From the NCBI RefSeq assembly GCF_014642835.1, contig NZ_BMJA01000002.1:553776-617775 (forward strand): 64,000 nt of DNA. The letters are read 5' to 3'. Below, one piece after another: positions 26,946 through 35,982 of the stretch. Under the pieces are notes generated by a model, which was given only the letters and a program-made list of their open reading frames with translations, was not told where the DNA came from and made no database searches. The stretch's first letter is position 1. Every line of letters begins with the position of its first letter. The position numbers and the translations under genes were made by a program. Source of the stretch: Dyella nitratireducens. GTDB taxonomy: Bacteria > Pseudomonadota > Gammaproteobacteria > Xanthomonadales > Rhodanobacteraceae.

Positions 26946-28337
26946 ATGTCCTTCGTCCCCGAACGCAAATCCGCCCTTAGCGCCGTCGAAGCCTTGCGCG
27001 TACCACCGCACTCCATTGACGCGGAGCAAGCGGTGCTAGGTGGGCTGATGCTGGCTGCCGATGCCTTGGACCGTGTTGCCGACAAACTCGGCGAACAGGA
27101 TTTCTACCGCAAGGACCATCGCCTGATTTGGCGGGCTATCACCGAGCTTGCCAATAAAGGCATGCCTTGCGATGCGATCACATTGGGCGACTGGTTCGAG
27201 GCCAATGGCCTGGCCGAAATGGTGGGCGGCGCCAGCTATCTGGTCGAACTGGCGAACACGACGCCGAGTGCGGCGAACATCATCGCCTATGCCGAAATCG
27301 TGCGTGAAAAGTCGGTGCTGCGGCAGTTGATCGATGCCGGTACCGCGATCACGGAAGACGGTTACCGTCCGGAAGGCAAGACCGTGCACGAGGTGCTGGA
27401 AACGGCGGAGCAGCGTGTCTTCCACATTGCGGAATCCGGCGCGCGCGGCAAGAAGGACACTGTCTCCATGCGCGAGGCGGTGAAAGATGCCTTTCGCCAG
27501 CTGCACGAGCGCTACCAGAATCGCGGCCAGCTCACCGGTATCTCCACCGGCTTTACCGATCTGGACAACCTCACTTCGGGTTTGCAGCCGTCGGACCTGA
27601 TCATCGTCGCGGCGCGTCCGTCGATGGGCAAGACCGCCTTCTCCGTCAACATTGCCGAAGCCTGTGCCTTGCGGGCCAAGAAGCCGGTTGCGATTTTTTC
27701 GATGGAAATGTCCGCATCACAGCTGGCCTTCCGTCTGATCTCTTCGGTGGGCCGCATCCATGCGCAACACCTGCGTACAGGTGATCTGGCCGAAGAGGAT
27801 TGGCCGCGTGTCACCAATGCCATCGCGCTGCTGTCTGAAGCGAAAATCTTCATCGACGACACGCCCGGCCTTTCGCCAGTAGAAATGCGCTCACGCTCGC
27901 GACGCTTGGCGCGCGAGCATGGCGGTCTTGGCCTGATCGTTATCGACTACTTGCAGCTGATGCAGGTGCCGGGCAACAAGGAAAACCGCGCCACTGAAAT
28001 TTCCGAAATCTCGCGCTCGCTGAAGGGCCTGGCAAAGGAACTCAACGTGCCGGTGATCGCCTTGTCGCAGTTGAACCGCTCACTAGAACAGCGCGCAGAC
28101 AAGCGGCCGATGATGTCGGACCTGCGTGAATCGGGCGCCATCGAGCAGGACGCGGACGTGATCATGTTCATTTACCGCGACGAGTACTACAACAAGGAGT
28201 CAGCGGACAAAGGCCTGGCCGAGATCATCATCGGCAAGCAGCGTAACGGTCCTACGGATACGGTGAAGCTGACCTTCCTCGGCCATTACACCAAGTTCGA
28301 GAACTACAGCCCCGACTCCTATACCGGGCATTTCTGA
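26946..28337 (+). CDS. dnaB: Replicative DNA helicase DnaB
   Basis: A 463-residue hexameric 5'-3' helicase that opens the replication fork. N-terminal domain PPHSIDAEQAVLGGLMLAAD in family form; RecA-like C-terminal domain with Walker A ARPSMGKTAFS, Walker B LGLIVIDYLQLM, and the arginine finger region SDLRESGAIEQDADVIMFIYR. The ATG at 26946 has AGGGA six bases upstream; an ATG six bases earlier abuts that site and is unlikely. Two DnaA-box-like sites and an inverted repeat lie upstream. Confidence 0.97.
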   Translation: MSFVPERKSALSAVEALRVPPHSIDAEQAVLGGLMLAADALDRVADKLGEQDFYRKDHRLIWRAITELANKGMPCDAITLGDWFEANGLAEMVGGASYLVELANTTPSAANIIAYAEIVREKSVLRQLIDAGTAITEDGYRPEGKTVHEVLETAEQRVFHIAESGARGKKDTVSMREAVKDAFRQLHERYQNRGQLTGISTGFTDLDNLTSGLQPSDLIIVAARPSMGKTAFSVNIAEACALRAKKPVAIFSMEMSASQLAFRLISSVGRIHAQHLRTGDLAEEDWPRVTNAIALLSEAKIFIDDTPGLSPVEMRSRSRRLAREHGGLGLIVIDYLQLMQVPGNKENRATEISEISRSLKGLAKELNVPVIALSQLNRSLEQRADKRPMMSDLRESGAIEQDADVIMFIYRDEYYNKESADKGLAEIIIGKQRNGPTDTVKLTFLGHYTKFENYSPDSYTGHF

Positions 28338-28481
28338 ACCGGCGCTGCCCGCGCATCGCCATCTTCTTGTCCTGATCCAGGGCTTGCTTGCCGGTAACCT
28401 ATGCTGCAGCGAACAGGCGCCGTAGGTTTCCTGCTCGCTTACTTCTTCCTTGAAGGTGCTAACTCTGCCGCAGCCAGGATT

Positions 28482-29570
28482 ATGAGTCGTACCACTGTCG
28501 CCACCATCCATCTCGGCGCATTGCGCTACAACCTCGCTCGGATCAAAGAGCTGGCCGCGCCGGCGAAGGTCATGGCGGTGGTCAAAGCCGATGCCTATGG
28601 ACATGGACTGGAGCGCGTCGCGCGTGCGTTGGATGGTGCCGCGAATGCGTTTGCAGTGGCATCGCTCGGCGACGGTCTACGTTTGCGTGCGGCGGGGCAC
28701 CGCCAACGTATCGTAGTGTTGTCCGGACCCGATCAGGCCGGTGATATCGCTGAAATGCAACGGCTTGGCCTCGATGCCGCCATCCATCACGAAAGCCAAC
28801 TGCAGTGGTTGTCGGAGGCATCGCCTGCACGCGGTCGCCTGCACGTCTGGTTGAAGGTGGATAGTGGCATGCACCGGCTCGGCTTTGCTCCCGAGCACGC
28901 GGCGGCGGTGCATGCACAGCTGGCAGCGATGGCGGGTATCGATCCAGATATCGGTCTGATGACGCATTTCGCCGAATCCGAAGTTTTTGATGGTGAGCGC
29001 ACCCTCCAGCAGATCGAGCGGTTTCGGACGGCAACAAACCATCTTTCCGGTCCGCGCTCGCTTTCCAATTCCGCCGCCGTCCTGGGGTGGCCTGAAGCGC
29101 GCGGGGATTGGGTGCGTACCGGCGGCCTGCTATATGGGCTATCCGTTGTTGAAGAAAAAAGCGGTGCCGATTTCGGTTTTCGGCCAGTCATGACGTTGGC
29201 TACGCGTCTGATCGCCATCAACTCCATCAAGCGCGGTGAGCGCATCGGCTATAACGGCCTGTGGGAGTGCCCGGAAGATATGCCGGTCGGTGTTGCTGCT
29301 GTCGGTTACGGTGATGGTTATCCGCGCAGTGCCGCGGCGGGTACGCCCGTGCTAGTCGGCAGCAGGCGCGTGCCGCTGATCGGACGTGTCTCGATGGATC
29401 TCATTACGCTGGATTTGCGCGATGCGCCTGACGCCAAAGTGGGCGATCGTGTCGTGCTGTGGGGGCCGGAGCTGCCAGTGGAATTCGTCGCTGCGCAGGC
29501 TGGCACCATCAGCTATGACCTGACGTGTGGGATGACTCGGCGCGTCCTGTTCGTGGAAGACGAGCAGTAA
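28482..29570 (+). CDS. alr: Alanine racemase
   Basis: A 362-residue PLP-dependent fold III racemase making D-alanine for peptidoglycan. The PLP lysine is in VMAVVKADAYGHGL, the partner Tyr in ERIGYNGLW (YNG), and RVSMDLITLD is the conserved C-terminal block. Located between dnaB and radA, the usual dnaB-alr order of gammaproteobacteria. The ATG at 28482 has AGGA just upstream; in-frame codons further upstream (from 28401) lie in the leader and lack similarity. Confidence 0.95.
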   Translation: MSRTTVATIHLGALRYNLARIKELAAPAKVMAVVKADAYGHGLERVARALDGAANAFAVASLGDGLRLRAAGHRQRIVVLSGPDQAGDIAEMQRLGLDAAIHHESQLQWLSEASPARGRLHVWLKVDSGMHRLGFAPEHAAAVHAQLAAMAGIDPDIGLMTHFAESEVFDGERTLQQIERFRTATNHLSGPRSLSNSAAVLGWPEARGDWVRTGGLLYGLSVVEEKSGADFGFRPVMTLATRLIAINSIKRGERIGYNGLWECPEDMPVGVAAVGYGDGYPRSAAAGTPVLVGSRRVPLIGRVSMDLITLDLRDAPDAKVGDRVVLWGPELPVEFVAAQAGTISYDLTCGMTRRVLFVEDEQ

Positions 29571-29639
29571 TCACTTGTCTCGCGGCCTGCGATCGATGCA
29601 GGCTAAGCTCTCACCTATCGATTCCACGCAAGTATTGTC

Positions 29640-31019
29640 ATGGCCAAAGCCAAAACCGCCTACGTCTGCACCGATTGCGGCGCCGAACATACGAAATGGC
29701 AAGGTCAGTGCATGGAGTGCGGTGCATGGAACACGCTGTCGGAGTTCGTGGTACAGCCGGCACAGAAATCCGTAGGCGCTGCGAGACAAAGCGGTTATGC
29801 CGGTGTAGCCAATGGCGCGGCACGAGTCACGCCGCTTACCGACGTGCTGGTGACGGCTGAATCGCGGACGTTGACGGGCATTGGTGAGCTGGATCGCGTG
29901 TTGGGCGGTGGTCTGGTGGACGGCTCAGTTGTATTGATTGGTGGTGATCCGGGTATCGGCAAATCGACGCTGCTTTTGCAGATGCTTGGTACCCTTGGCG
30001 CAAAGCTGCCCAGCGTGTATGTCACCGGCGAAGAATCGCTCGCCCAGGTCGCTGCACGCGCGCAGCGACTTGATCTGCCACTGCAGCCCTTGCATGCATT
30101 AGCCGAGACCGGCATCGAACGCATCCTCGACCAGGTTTCCGCCACGCGGCCGCGCGTGCTGGTGATCGATTCCATTCAAACGATCTGGACCGATCTGCTT
30201 ACTGCCGCACCCGGTTCGGTAAGCCAGGTGCGCGAATCTGCCGCCAAGCTCACGCGTTTTGCGAAGGAAACCGGCACGTCGGTCTTCCTCGTTGGCCATG
30301 TCACCAAGGAAGGTGGCATTGCAGGGCCACGCGTGCTTGAGCATATGGTCGATGCCGTGCTTTATTTCGAGGGCGAATCCGGCAGCCGCTTTCGCGTGCT
30401 GCGCGCCTTCAAGAATCGTTTCGGCGCAGTCAATGAACTTGGTGTCTTTGCGATGTCGGAGAAGGGCCTGCGCGAAGTGCCCAATCCATCCGCGATCTTT
30501 CTTTCTGCGCACAGTGGACCTACTTCCGGTAGTGCCGTCATGGTTACGCGCGAAGGTACACGCCCGTTGCTGGTGGAGGTGCAGGCGCTGGTCGATCAAT
30601 CGTCGCTCGGGAATCCTCGTCGCGTAGCACTTGGTCTCGAACAAAACCGTCTGGCCATGCTGCTGGCTGTGTTGCACAGGCACGGCGGTGTGGCGGCGTA
30701 CGATCAGGATGTCTTCGTCAATGTTGTCGGCGGCATTCGCGTGCAGGAAACGGCTGCCGATCTTCCGGTGCTGCTTGCCGTACTTTCGTCCCTACGCGAC
30801 CGCCCCTTGCCTGAAAAGACGATTGCCTTCGGCGAAGTCGGCCTTTCGGGTGAAATTCGTCCGGTTCCCAATGGGGAAGAGCGTATGAAAGAAGCGGCAC
30901 ATCATGGGTTCCAGCGTGCCATCGTGCCGAAGGCCAACGCCCCTAAGAAGGGGCGTGTGGGTGACATGGAAGTGATGGGTGTGGAACGCTTGGCGCAGGC
31001 GATTGACGCCTGTCGTTGA
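29640..31019 (+). CDS. radA: DNA repair protein RadA
   Basis: A 459-residue RecA-related helicase that speeds branch migration in recombination. N-terminal C4 zinc finger CTDCGAEHTKWQGQCMECG (split here as CxxC...CxxC), Walker A GGDPGIGKSTLL, the RadA-specific KNRFG motif in AFKNRFGAVNELG, and a C-terminal Lon-protease-like domain (VNVVGGIRVQETAADLPVLL, FGEVGLSGEIRPV). All parts present and length is usual. Confidence 0.96.
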   Translation: MAKAKTAYVCTDCGAEHTKWQGQCMECGAWNTLSEFVVQPAQKSVGAARQSGYAGVANGAARVTPLTDVLVTAESRTLTGIGELDRVLGGGLVDGSVVLIGGDPGIGKSTLLLQMLGTLGAKLPSVYVTGEESLAQVAARAQRLDLPLQPLHALAETGIERILDQVSATRPRVLVIDSIQTIWTDLLTAAPGSVSQVRESAAKLTRFAKETGTSVFLVGHVTKEGGIAGPRVLEHMVDAVLYFEGESGSRFRVLRAFKNRFGAVNELGVFAMSEKGLREVPNPSAIFLSAHSGPTSGSAVMVTREGTRPLLVEVQALVDQSSLGNPRRVALGLEQNRLAMLLAVLHRHGGVAAYDQDVFVNVVGGIRVQETAADLPVLLAVLSSLRDRPLPEKTIAFGEVGLSGEIRPVPNGEERMKEAAHHGFQRAIVPKANAPKKGRVGDMEVMGVERLAQAIDACR

Positions 31020-31026
31020 TGTCCAC

Positions 31027-31836
31027 TCAATCCACTGCGCGATGCAGTATTACTTCCAATACGAACTTCGATCCAAAGAATGCAAGTACCAGTACGCTCA
31101 TACCGATCAGCGTGAGGTTTACCGCGCTGCGTCCTCGCCAGCCATGCCGCCAGCGGCCATAGAGCAACGCGCCAAACACCAGCCACGCAATGATCGACAG
31201 CACGGTCTTGTGCACTAGATGCTGGCCGAACAGGTTGTTCACGAACAGGATGCCGGTGAGCAGCGCTATCGTGAGCAGTGCAAAGCCCGCCCCAATCAAG
31301 CGAAAAAGCAGGGATTCGGTCAGCGTCAAAGGTGGCAGAGCGCTCAGCCATGGGCCGATATGGCGATGCCGCAGGGCTTTTTCCTGGATGGCGAGCAGAA
31401 TCGCCATCGCTGCGGCGATCGACAGCACGCTAAAGGCAAGCAGCGCCACGGTGACGTGCAGCTTGATGTGCCAATCCATGGTTATCGGCATCGTCGAGGG
31501 GGCAAAAAAGCTATCGACAAGCAACAGCAGTGCGCTGAGTGGAAATACGATAACGCCGAGCGCCACGACGGGGCGAGTGAGATTCACGACCAGCGTGAGT
31601 GCCGACACCACGCATGCCACTAGCGAAAGCGCGGCGAAGAAGTGCAAATCCAACGCGCCGCGATGCGCTGCCAGCAACCACGCGGCGTGAGTTAGTACGG
31701 CAAGCGTGGCAATGACCAGTGCCGGGCGTGCGACCTTGACCGGCGCAGCAGCGCGGCTATCGAACAGCGGCCACGCCAACAACCCGCTGGCAAGCAGATA
31801 GCAGATGACGGCAAAGATGGAGAGGGCGGCAAACAT
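31027..31836 (-). CDS. YpjD-like membrane protein, cytochrome c assembly (CcsA) superfamily
   Basis: A 269-residue protein with eight or so hydrophobic segments. It carries the CcsA/ResC-like TMDWHIKLHVTVALLAFSVL and NNLFGQHLVHKTVLSIIAWLVFGALL regions with conserved His residues. This YpjD/CorE-type family regularly lies divergent to ffh, as here. The relatives bind heme for cytochrome c maturation; the role of YpjD itself is unsettled. The ATG at 31836 starts the first helix; a GTG at 31854 is also possible. The 277 bases before ffh contain a TATCAT -10-like site at 32076-32081 and no gene. Confidence 0.85.
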   Translation of the reverse strand: MFAALSIFAVICYLLASGLLAWPLFDSRAAAPVKVARPALVIATLAVLTHAAWLLAAHRGALDLHFFAALSLVACVVSALTLVVNLTRPVVALGVIVFPLSALLLLVDSFFAPSTMPITMDWHIKLHVTVALLAFSVLSIAAAMAILLAIQEKALRHRHIGPWLSALPPLTLTESLLFRLIGAGFALLTIALLTGILFVNNLFGQHLVHKTVLSIIAWLVFGALLYGRWRHGWRGRSAVNLTLIGMSVLVLAFFGSKFVLEVILHRAVD

Positions 31837-32113
31837 GGCGTGCAAGTGTGGCACAGGGTGGTGATAGGGTGAACGCGAGGCCCTCGGGCATCCTGCGGTG
31901 TTGAGGCGACTGTATCGACGTATGAGTGCATGGAGCCGAGTGGCGGTTTTCTGTGCATGAGGTAAGGCGAGGGATCAGTACAAGGACCATTCTCGAGCGC
32001 GGATGCGCATCCGATCCCTCGTCAGATAGCCGCAGATGCGCCCCCTTCCCGGGAAGCGCCTCGGCGCGGCTCTGGTATCATTGCCAATCCATTTGCTCTA
32101 CCTATTCGTCCTT

Positions 32114-33496
32114 ATGTTCGAATCCCTCAGCCAGCGCCTCTCCGCCACCGTCAACCGCCTGCGTGGCCGCGGCCGGTTGACCGAGGAAAACATCCGTGAA
32201 TCGATGCGCGAGGTGCGTATCGCGTTGCTGGAAGCAGACGTTGCGCTGCCGGTGGTGCAGGCATTGATCGAGCGCGTGAAAGTGCGTGCGGTCGGCCAGG
32301 AAGTGCTCCAGAGCCTGTCGCCCGGCCAGGCCTTGGTAAAGGTGGTCAGCGACGAGCTGACTGCAGTCATGGGCACGGCGAATGCCGAACTGAATCTTGC
32401 TCAGCAGCCACCGGCCGTGGTGCTGATGGCTGGCCTTCAAGGCGCTGGTAAAACCACAACCGTAGCCAAGCTGGCGCGGTTTCTGACTGAGCGCAAGAAG
32501 AAGCGCGTGATGGTGGTGAGCTGCGACGTATACCGTCCTGCCGCTATCGAGCAGTTGCGAACGTTGGCTGAGCAGGTCGGGGTGAAATTCTTCCCGTCCG
32601 AGGCTGGGCAGAATCCGGTCGATATCGCCAAGGCGGCCATCAGCGCCGCGCGCAAGGAAGTAGTGGACGTGCTGCTGGTGGACACTGCCGGCCGTCTGCA
32701 TGTCGACGAAGCGATGATGGCCGAGATCAAGGCACTGTATGCCGCGATCACGCCGATCGAAACCTTGTTCGTGGTCGACTCGATGACCGGTCAGGACGCG
32801 GCCAACACCGCCAAGGCCTTTGCCGAAGCGTTGCCGCTCACCGGTGTGGTCCTTACCAAGACTGACGGCGACGCCCGCGGCGGTGCGGCGCTCTCGGTGC
32901 GCTACGTCACCGGCCGGCCGATCAAGTTCCTCGGTGCAGGCGAGAAGACGGACGCGCTTGAGCCGTTTTACCCAGACCGCGTTGCGCAGCGCATTCTGGG
33001 CATGGGCGACGTGCTATCGCTGGTCGAGGAAGTGGAGCGCAAGGTCGACCAGGAAAAGGCACAAAAGCTGGCCCAAAAGGTGATCAAGGGCAAGCGCTTT
33101 GACCTCAATGACATGCGTGACCAGCTTGAGCAGATGAACAACATGGGTGGCTTGGCTGGCCTGATGGACAAGCTGCCTGGCGTCTCTGCGCTGCCTGAGA
33201 ACGTGAAGTCCAAGGTCGGCGACGGTGAGATCAAGCGCATGATCGCGATCATCAGCTCGATGACCAAAAAAGAGCGTCGTCATCCGGACCTGCTCAACGG
33301 GTCCCGCCGTGCTCGCGTGGCGCGCGGCTCTGGCACGCAGCCGGCGGACGTCAATCGTCTGCTGAAACAGTACATGCAGATGGAAAAGATGATGTCCAAG
33401 CTCTCCAAGGGCGGCACGAAGGGTCTGCTGCGGCAGATGCGTGGCGCCATGAAGGGTATGGGTGGCATGGGTGGCGGCTTTCCGCCGATGCGTTGA
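32114..33496 (+). CDS. ffh: Signal recognition particle protein Ffh (SRP54)
   Basis: A 460-residue GTPase that, with 4.5S RNA, delivers inner-membrane proteins cotranslationally to FtsY. N domain (FESLSQRLSATVNRLRGRG), G domain with GLQGAGKTTTVAKLA, DTAGRLHVDE, TKTDGDARGGAAL, and a methionine-rich M domain at about residues 330-430 (LMDKLPGVSALPENV, YMQMEKMMSKLSKGG) ending in a Gly/Met-rich tail. No SRP RNA gene was seen nearby. The ATG at 32114 begins the N domain; there is no strong ribosome site. Confidence 0.97.
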   Translation: MFESLSQRLSATVNRLRGRGRLTEENIRESMREVRIALLEADVALPVVQALIERVKVRAVGQEVLQSLSPGQALVKVVSDELTAVMGTANAELNLAQQPPAVVLMAGLQGAGKTTTVAKLARFLTERKKKRVMVVSCDVYRPAAIEQLRTLAEQVGVKFFPSEAGQNPVDIAKAAISAARKEVVDVLLVDTAGRLHVDEAMMAEIKALYAAITPIETLFVVDSMTGQDAANTAKAFAEALPLTGVVLTKTDGDARGGAALSVRYVTGRPIKFLGAGEKTDALEPFYPDRVAQRILGMGDVLSLVEEVERKVDQEKAQKLAQKVIKGKRFDLNDMRDQLEQMNNMGGLAGLMDKLPGVSALPENVKSKVGDGEIKRMIAIISSMTKKERRHPDLLNGSRRARVARGSGTQPADVNRLLKQYMQMEKMMSKLSKGGTKGLLRQMRGAMKGMGGMGGGFPPMR

Positions 33497-33612
33497 GGCG
33501 CTGAACCGCTAACCCCTTCCTTTTTCCACGAATTTCATTAAAATGTCGCGTTTACCGCGTCCAGTCTAGGGCGTGTTTGCCGGGCATGCCGGCAACTCTG
33601 GAGCTTTTAACT

Positions 33613-33864
33613 ATGGTCAAGATTCGTCTTTCGCGCGGTGGCGCCAAGGGCCGTCCGTTCTACCACGTCGTTGTCACCGACTCGCGCAGTGCGCGTGATG
33701 GCCGCAACATCGAGAGCGTGGGTTTCTACAACCCGGTTGCCGCGGGCAAGGACAAGCGCCTTGAGCTGAACGTTGCGCGCGTGCAGGAATGGGTGGGCAA
33801 GGGCGCTCAGTTGAGCGACAAGGTTGCCTCCCTGTTGAAGGAAGCCGCCAAGCAGGCTGCTTGA
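33613..33864 (+). CDS. rpsP: 30S ribosomal protein S16
   Basis: An 83-residue S16 ([38 protein letters not shown]). First gene of the standard rpsP-rimM-trmD-rplS operon. GGAGC lies nine bases before the ATG at 33613. An AT-rich patch with TAAAAT at 33539-33544 may be its -10 box. Confidence 0.97.
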   Translation: MVKIRLSRGGAKGRPFYHVVVTDSRSARDGRNIESVGFYNPVAAGKDKRLELNVARVQEWVGKGAQLSDKVASLLKEAAKQAA

Positions 33865-33866
33865 GC

Positions 33867-34379
33867 ATGACCGCAGCCGGTCGGCGCGTCCTGGTTGGAC
33901 GCATCGTCGGGTTGTACGGCGTGCAGGGCTGGGTCAAGCTCGAATCCTGGACCGAGCCCCGTGCGCAGATCTTCAAGTACCAGCCCTGGCAGCTCACGGC
34001 GCCGGGCCAGGACATGGAGATTAAGGGAGTCAACGGTCGACCCCAGGGTAAGGGCCTCATCGCCAAGTTTCCTGGGGTAGACGATCGGGATGGCGCCGCA
34101 GCACTGGTAGGGCTGGACATCTACGTCGCCCGCGAGCTGCTACCGCCGCCCGGCAAGGATGAGTATTACTGGGTCGATCTCGAAGGCCTTGAGGTCGTCA
34201 CCACCGAAGGTGTGGCGTTGGGACGCGTGAGCCATCTGTTCGCGACCGGTGCCAACGATGTGGTGGTCGTAAGGGATGGCGAGCGCGAGCGGCTGGTTCC
34301 TTTCGTCCAAGGTGTGTACGTGTGTTCGGTGGATATTTCCGGCGGCCGCATGGTAGTGGACTGGGATCCCGAGTTCTGA
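33867..34379 (+). CDS. rimM: 16S rRNA processing protein RimM
   Basis: A 170-residue maturation factor for the 30S head. N-terminal barrel [21 protein letters not shown]-terminal PRC-barrel [40 protein letters not shown] and [17 protein letters not shown]. It begins two bases after the rpsP stop codon and ends seven before trmD. Confidence 0.96.
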   Translation: MTAAGRRVLVGRIVGLYGVQGWVKLESWTEPRAQIFKYQPWQLTAPGQDMEIKGVNGRPQGKGLIAKFPGVDDRDGAAALVGLDIYVARELLPPPGKDEYYWVDLEGLEVVTTEGVALGRVSHLFATGANDVVVVRDGERERLVPFVQGVYVCSVDISGGRMVVDWDPEF

Positions 34380-34386
34380 GGGTCCG

Positions 34387-35172
34387 ATGCGCATCGATGT
34401 CGTCACGCTGTTCCCAGACTTCATGCGCCAGTGCGCCGCCGTCGGCGTCGTGGGACGCGCGCAGCAGCGTGAGCTGTTGCAGGTGGAAACCTGGAACCCG
34501 CGCGATTACGCCACCGACAATTACCGTACCGTGGATGGCCGCACTTGCGGCGGTGGTCCCGGGATGGTGATGCTGATCGAGCCTTTGCGCAAAACCCTTG
34601 CGGCGATGCGCGAAGCGGCACCGGAGCCGGTGCATGTGATTTACCTCAGTCCGCAAGGAGCGCGGCTGACGCAGGGTAGGGTAGAAGCGCTGGCCAAGAT
34701 GCCGCGCCTTGCTTTGCTCTGCGGTCGTTACGAAGGTGTGGACGAGCGTTTGCTGGCGCACGAGGTCGACGAGGAACTGTCCATCGGCGATTATGTGCTG
34801 TCCGGCGGCGAGCTGGGTGCCGCAGTGATCATCGATGCGGTGGGCCGCTTGCAGCAAGGCGCGTTGAACGATGCACAATCGGCCGAGCAGGATTCCTTCT
34901 CGAACGGTTTGCTGGACTGTCCGCACTACGCAAAACCGGTGCACGATGCACTGGGTGACGTACCGGAGGTGCTGCTTTCCGGCGATCACGCGGCCATCCG
35001 CCGCTGGCGTCTGAAGCAGTCGTTGGGACGAACCTGGTTGAGGCGTCCTGATTTATTGGCGCAGCGCGCGCTGGATAAAGAGTCTCGTGCGCTGTTGGAT
35101 GAATTCCGCCGTGAGCATGCTCAAGCACAGCCACGGCAAAACGATGCGGCCGATGAAGACCGCAGTCATTGA
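34387..35172 (+). CDS. trmD: tRNA (guanine-N1)-methyltransferase TrmD
   Basis: A 261-residue SPOUT methyltransferase modifying G37 of tRNAs to prevent frameshifting. Family blocks: [69 protein letters not shown] and [10 protein letters not shown]. The C-terminal 20 residues are variable. Part of rpsP-rimM-trmD-rplS. Confidence 0.96.
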   Translation: MRIDVVTLFPDFMRQCAAVGVVGRAQQRELLQVETWNPRDYATDNYRTVDGRTCGGGPGMVMLIEPLRKTLAAMREAAPEPVHVIYLSPQGARLTQGRVEALAKMPRLALLCGRYEGVDERLLAHEVDEELSIGDYVLSGGELGAAVIIDAVGRLQQGALNDAQSAEQDSFSNGLLDCPHYAKPVHDALGDVPEVLLSGDHAAIRRWRLKQSLGRTWLRRPDLLAQRALDKESRALLDEFRREHAQAQPRQNDAADEDRSH

Positions 35173-35190
35173 ACAAAGACAGGTGTTGTC

Positions 35191-35556
35191 ATGAACAAGA
35201 TCATCGAACAGTTCGAAGCCGAGCAGATTACCCGCCAGCTGCCGGAGTTCGGCCCTGGCGACACCGTGGTGGTCAACGTCAAGGTGAAGGAAGGCAACCG
35301 CGAGCGCGTGCAGGCGTTCGAGGGCGTTGTGATTGCCAAGCGCAGCCGCGGCCTGCATTCGGCCTTCACCGTGCGCAAGATCTCGCACGGAACCGGCGTA
35401 GAGCGCGTGTTTCAGGCGCATAGCCCGAGCATCGAGTCGGTGCAGGTGAAGCGCAAGGGCAAGGTGCGTGGCGCCAAGCTGTACTATCTGCGTAACCTTG
35501 AAGGTAAGGCAGCGCGCATCAAGGAAGACATTGCTGCTTCTACGTCCGGCGACTGA
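35191..35556 (+). CDS. rplS: 50S ribosomal protein L19
   Basis: A 121-residue L19 located at the subunit interface. Typical [56 protein letters not shown] and [17 protein letters not shown]. Last gene of its operon, followed by a strong terminator. Confidence 0.97.
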   Translation: MNKIIEQFEAEQITRQLPEFGPGDTVVVNVKVKEGNRERVQAFEGVVIAKRSRGLHSAFTVRKISHGTGVERVFQAHSPSIESVQVKRKGKVRGAKLYYLRNLEGKAARIKEDIAASTSGD

Positions 35557-35580
35557 TTCCAGTCGACGCCATAGATAAGC

Positions 35581-35616
35581 AAAAGCCCGCGGAGTGATCC
35601 GCGGGCTTTTTGTTTT
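35581..35616 (+). terminator. Intrinsic terminator after rplS
   Basis: A perfect 13-base-pair stem (35581-35593 with 35598-35610; GCCCGCGGA/TCCGCGGGC core) with a GTGA loop and a T-rich tail. Confidence 0.92.
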
Positions 35617-35694
35617 TCTCCCGTAGAAAGGGGCGTACTTTGAGGACACCCGGACTTGATCCGAGGGTGCCTCAAAAATCCCGCATGTCTCTCT

Positions 35695-35725
35695 GTTGGG
35701 TTACGTGACGCTAACCCAACCTGCG
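35695..35725. repeat. Lone REP-like arm, family A variant
   Basis: GTTGGGTTACGTGACGCTAACCCAACC forms one hairpin of the type paired at 10846-10931. The partner arm is missing. It lies in a 426-base gap that otherwise holds the rplS terminator and a methyltransferase remnant. Confidence 0.7.
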
Positions 35726-35777
35726 CTCCGCCTTTCGAATAGTGGATGGAAAACCGTAACCAGCCGAACCTCATGGA

Positions 35778-35960
35778 TTGATCGAGGTTTTGCTGGGACA
35801 CGTCATGCGGGTGTTCTACCGTTGCGATAACGGGCGGGCTTTACGTGTGCTGGATATTCGCTCAGCAGATCGCGTGCTTGAGGTGGGTTGTGGCGCTGGG
35901 CATCTGATTGAAATGCTCAGGGCTTGGCAGGTATTGCGCCCGTCGGCGACAAGGACGTAA
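35778..35960 (+). pseudogene. Remnant of a SAM-dependent methyltransferase
   Basis: A frame of about 60 codons (from TTG 35778 or ATG 35805) reads DIRSADRVLEVGCGAGHLIEM, the SAM-binding motif I of class I methyltransferases with the helix before it. Then it runs into unrelated sequence and stops; no motifs II-IV follow. It appears to be the N-terminal stub of a gene otherwise deleted, beside a lone repeat arm. Too short to be functional. Confidence 0.6.
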
Positions 35961-35982
35961 CCCTGGTCAAGCCCTGACAGCG

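Noticed and set aside
31837-32113. 4.5S RNA or another small RNA next to ffh
   Set aside because: No SRP RNA tetraloop or conserved AGCAGCC-type segment was seen in the gap.
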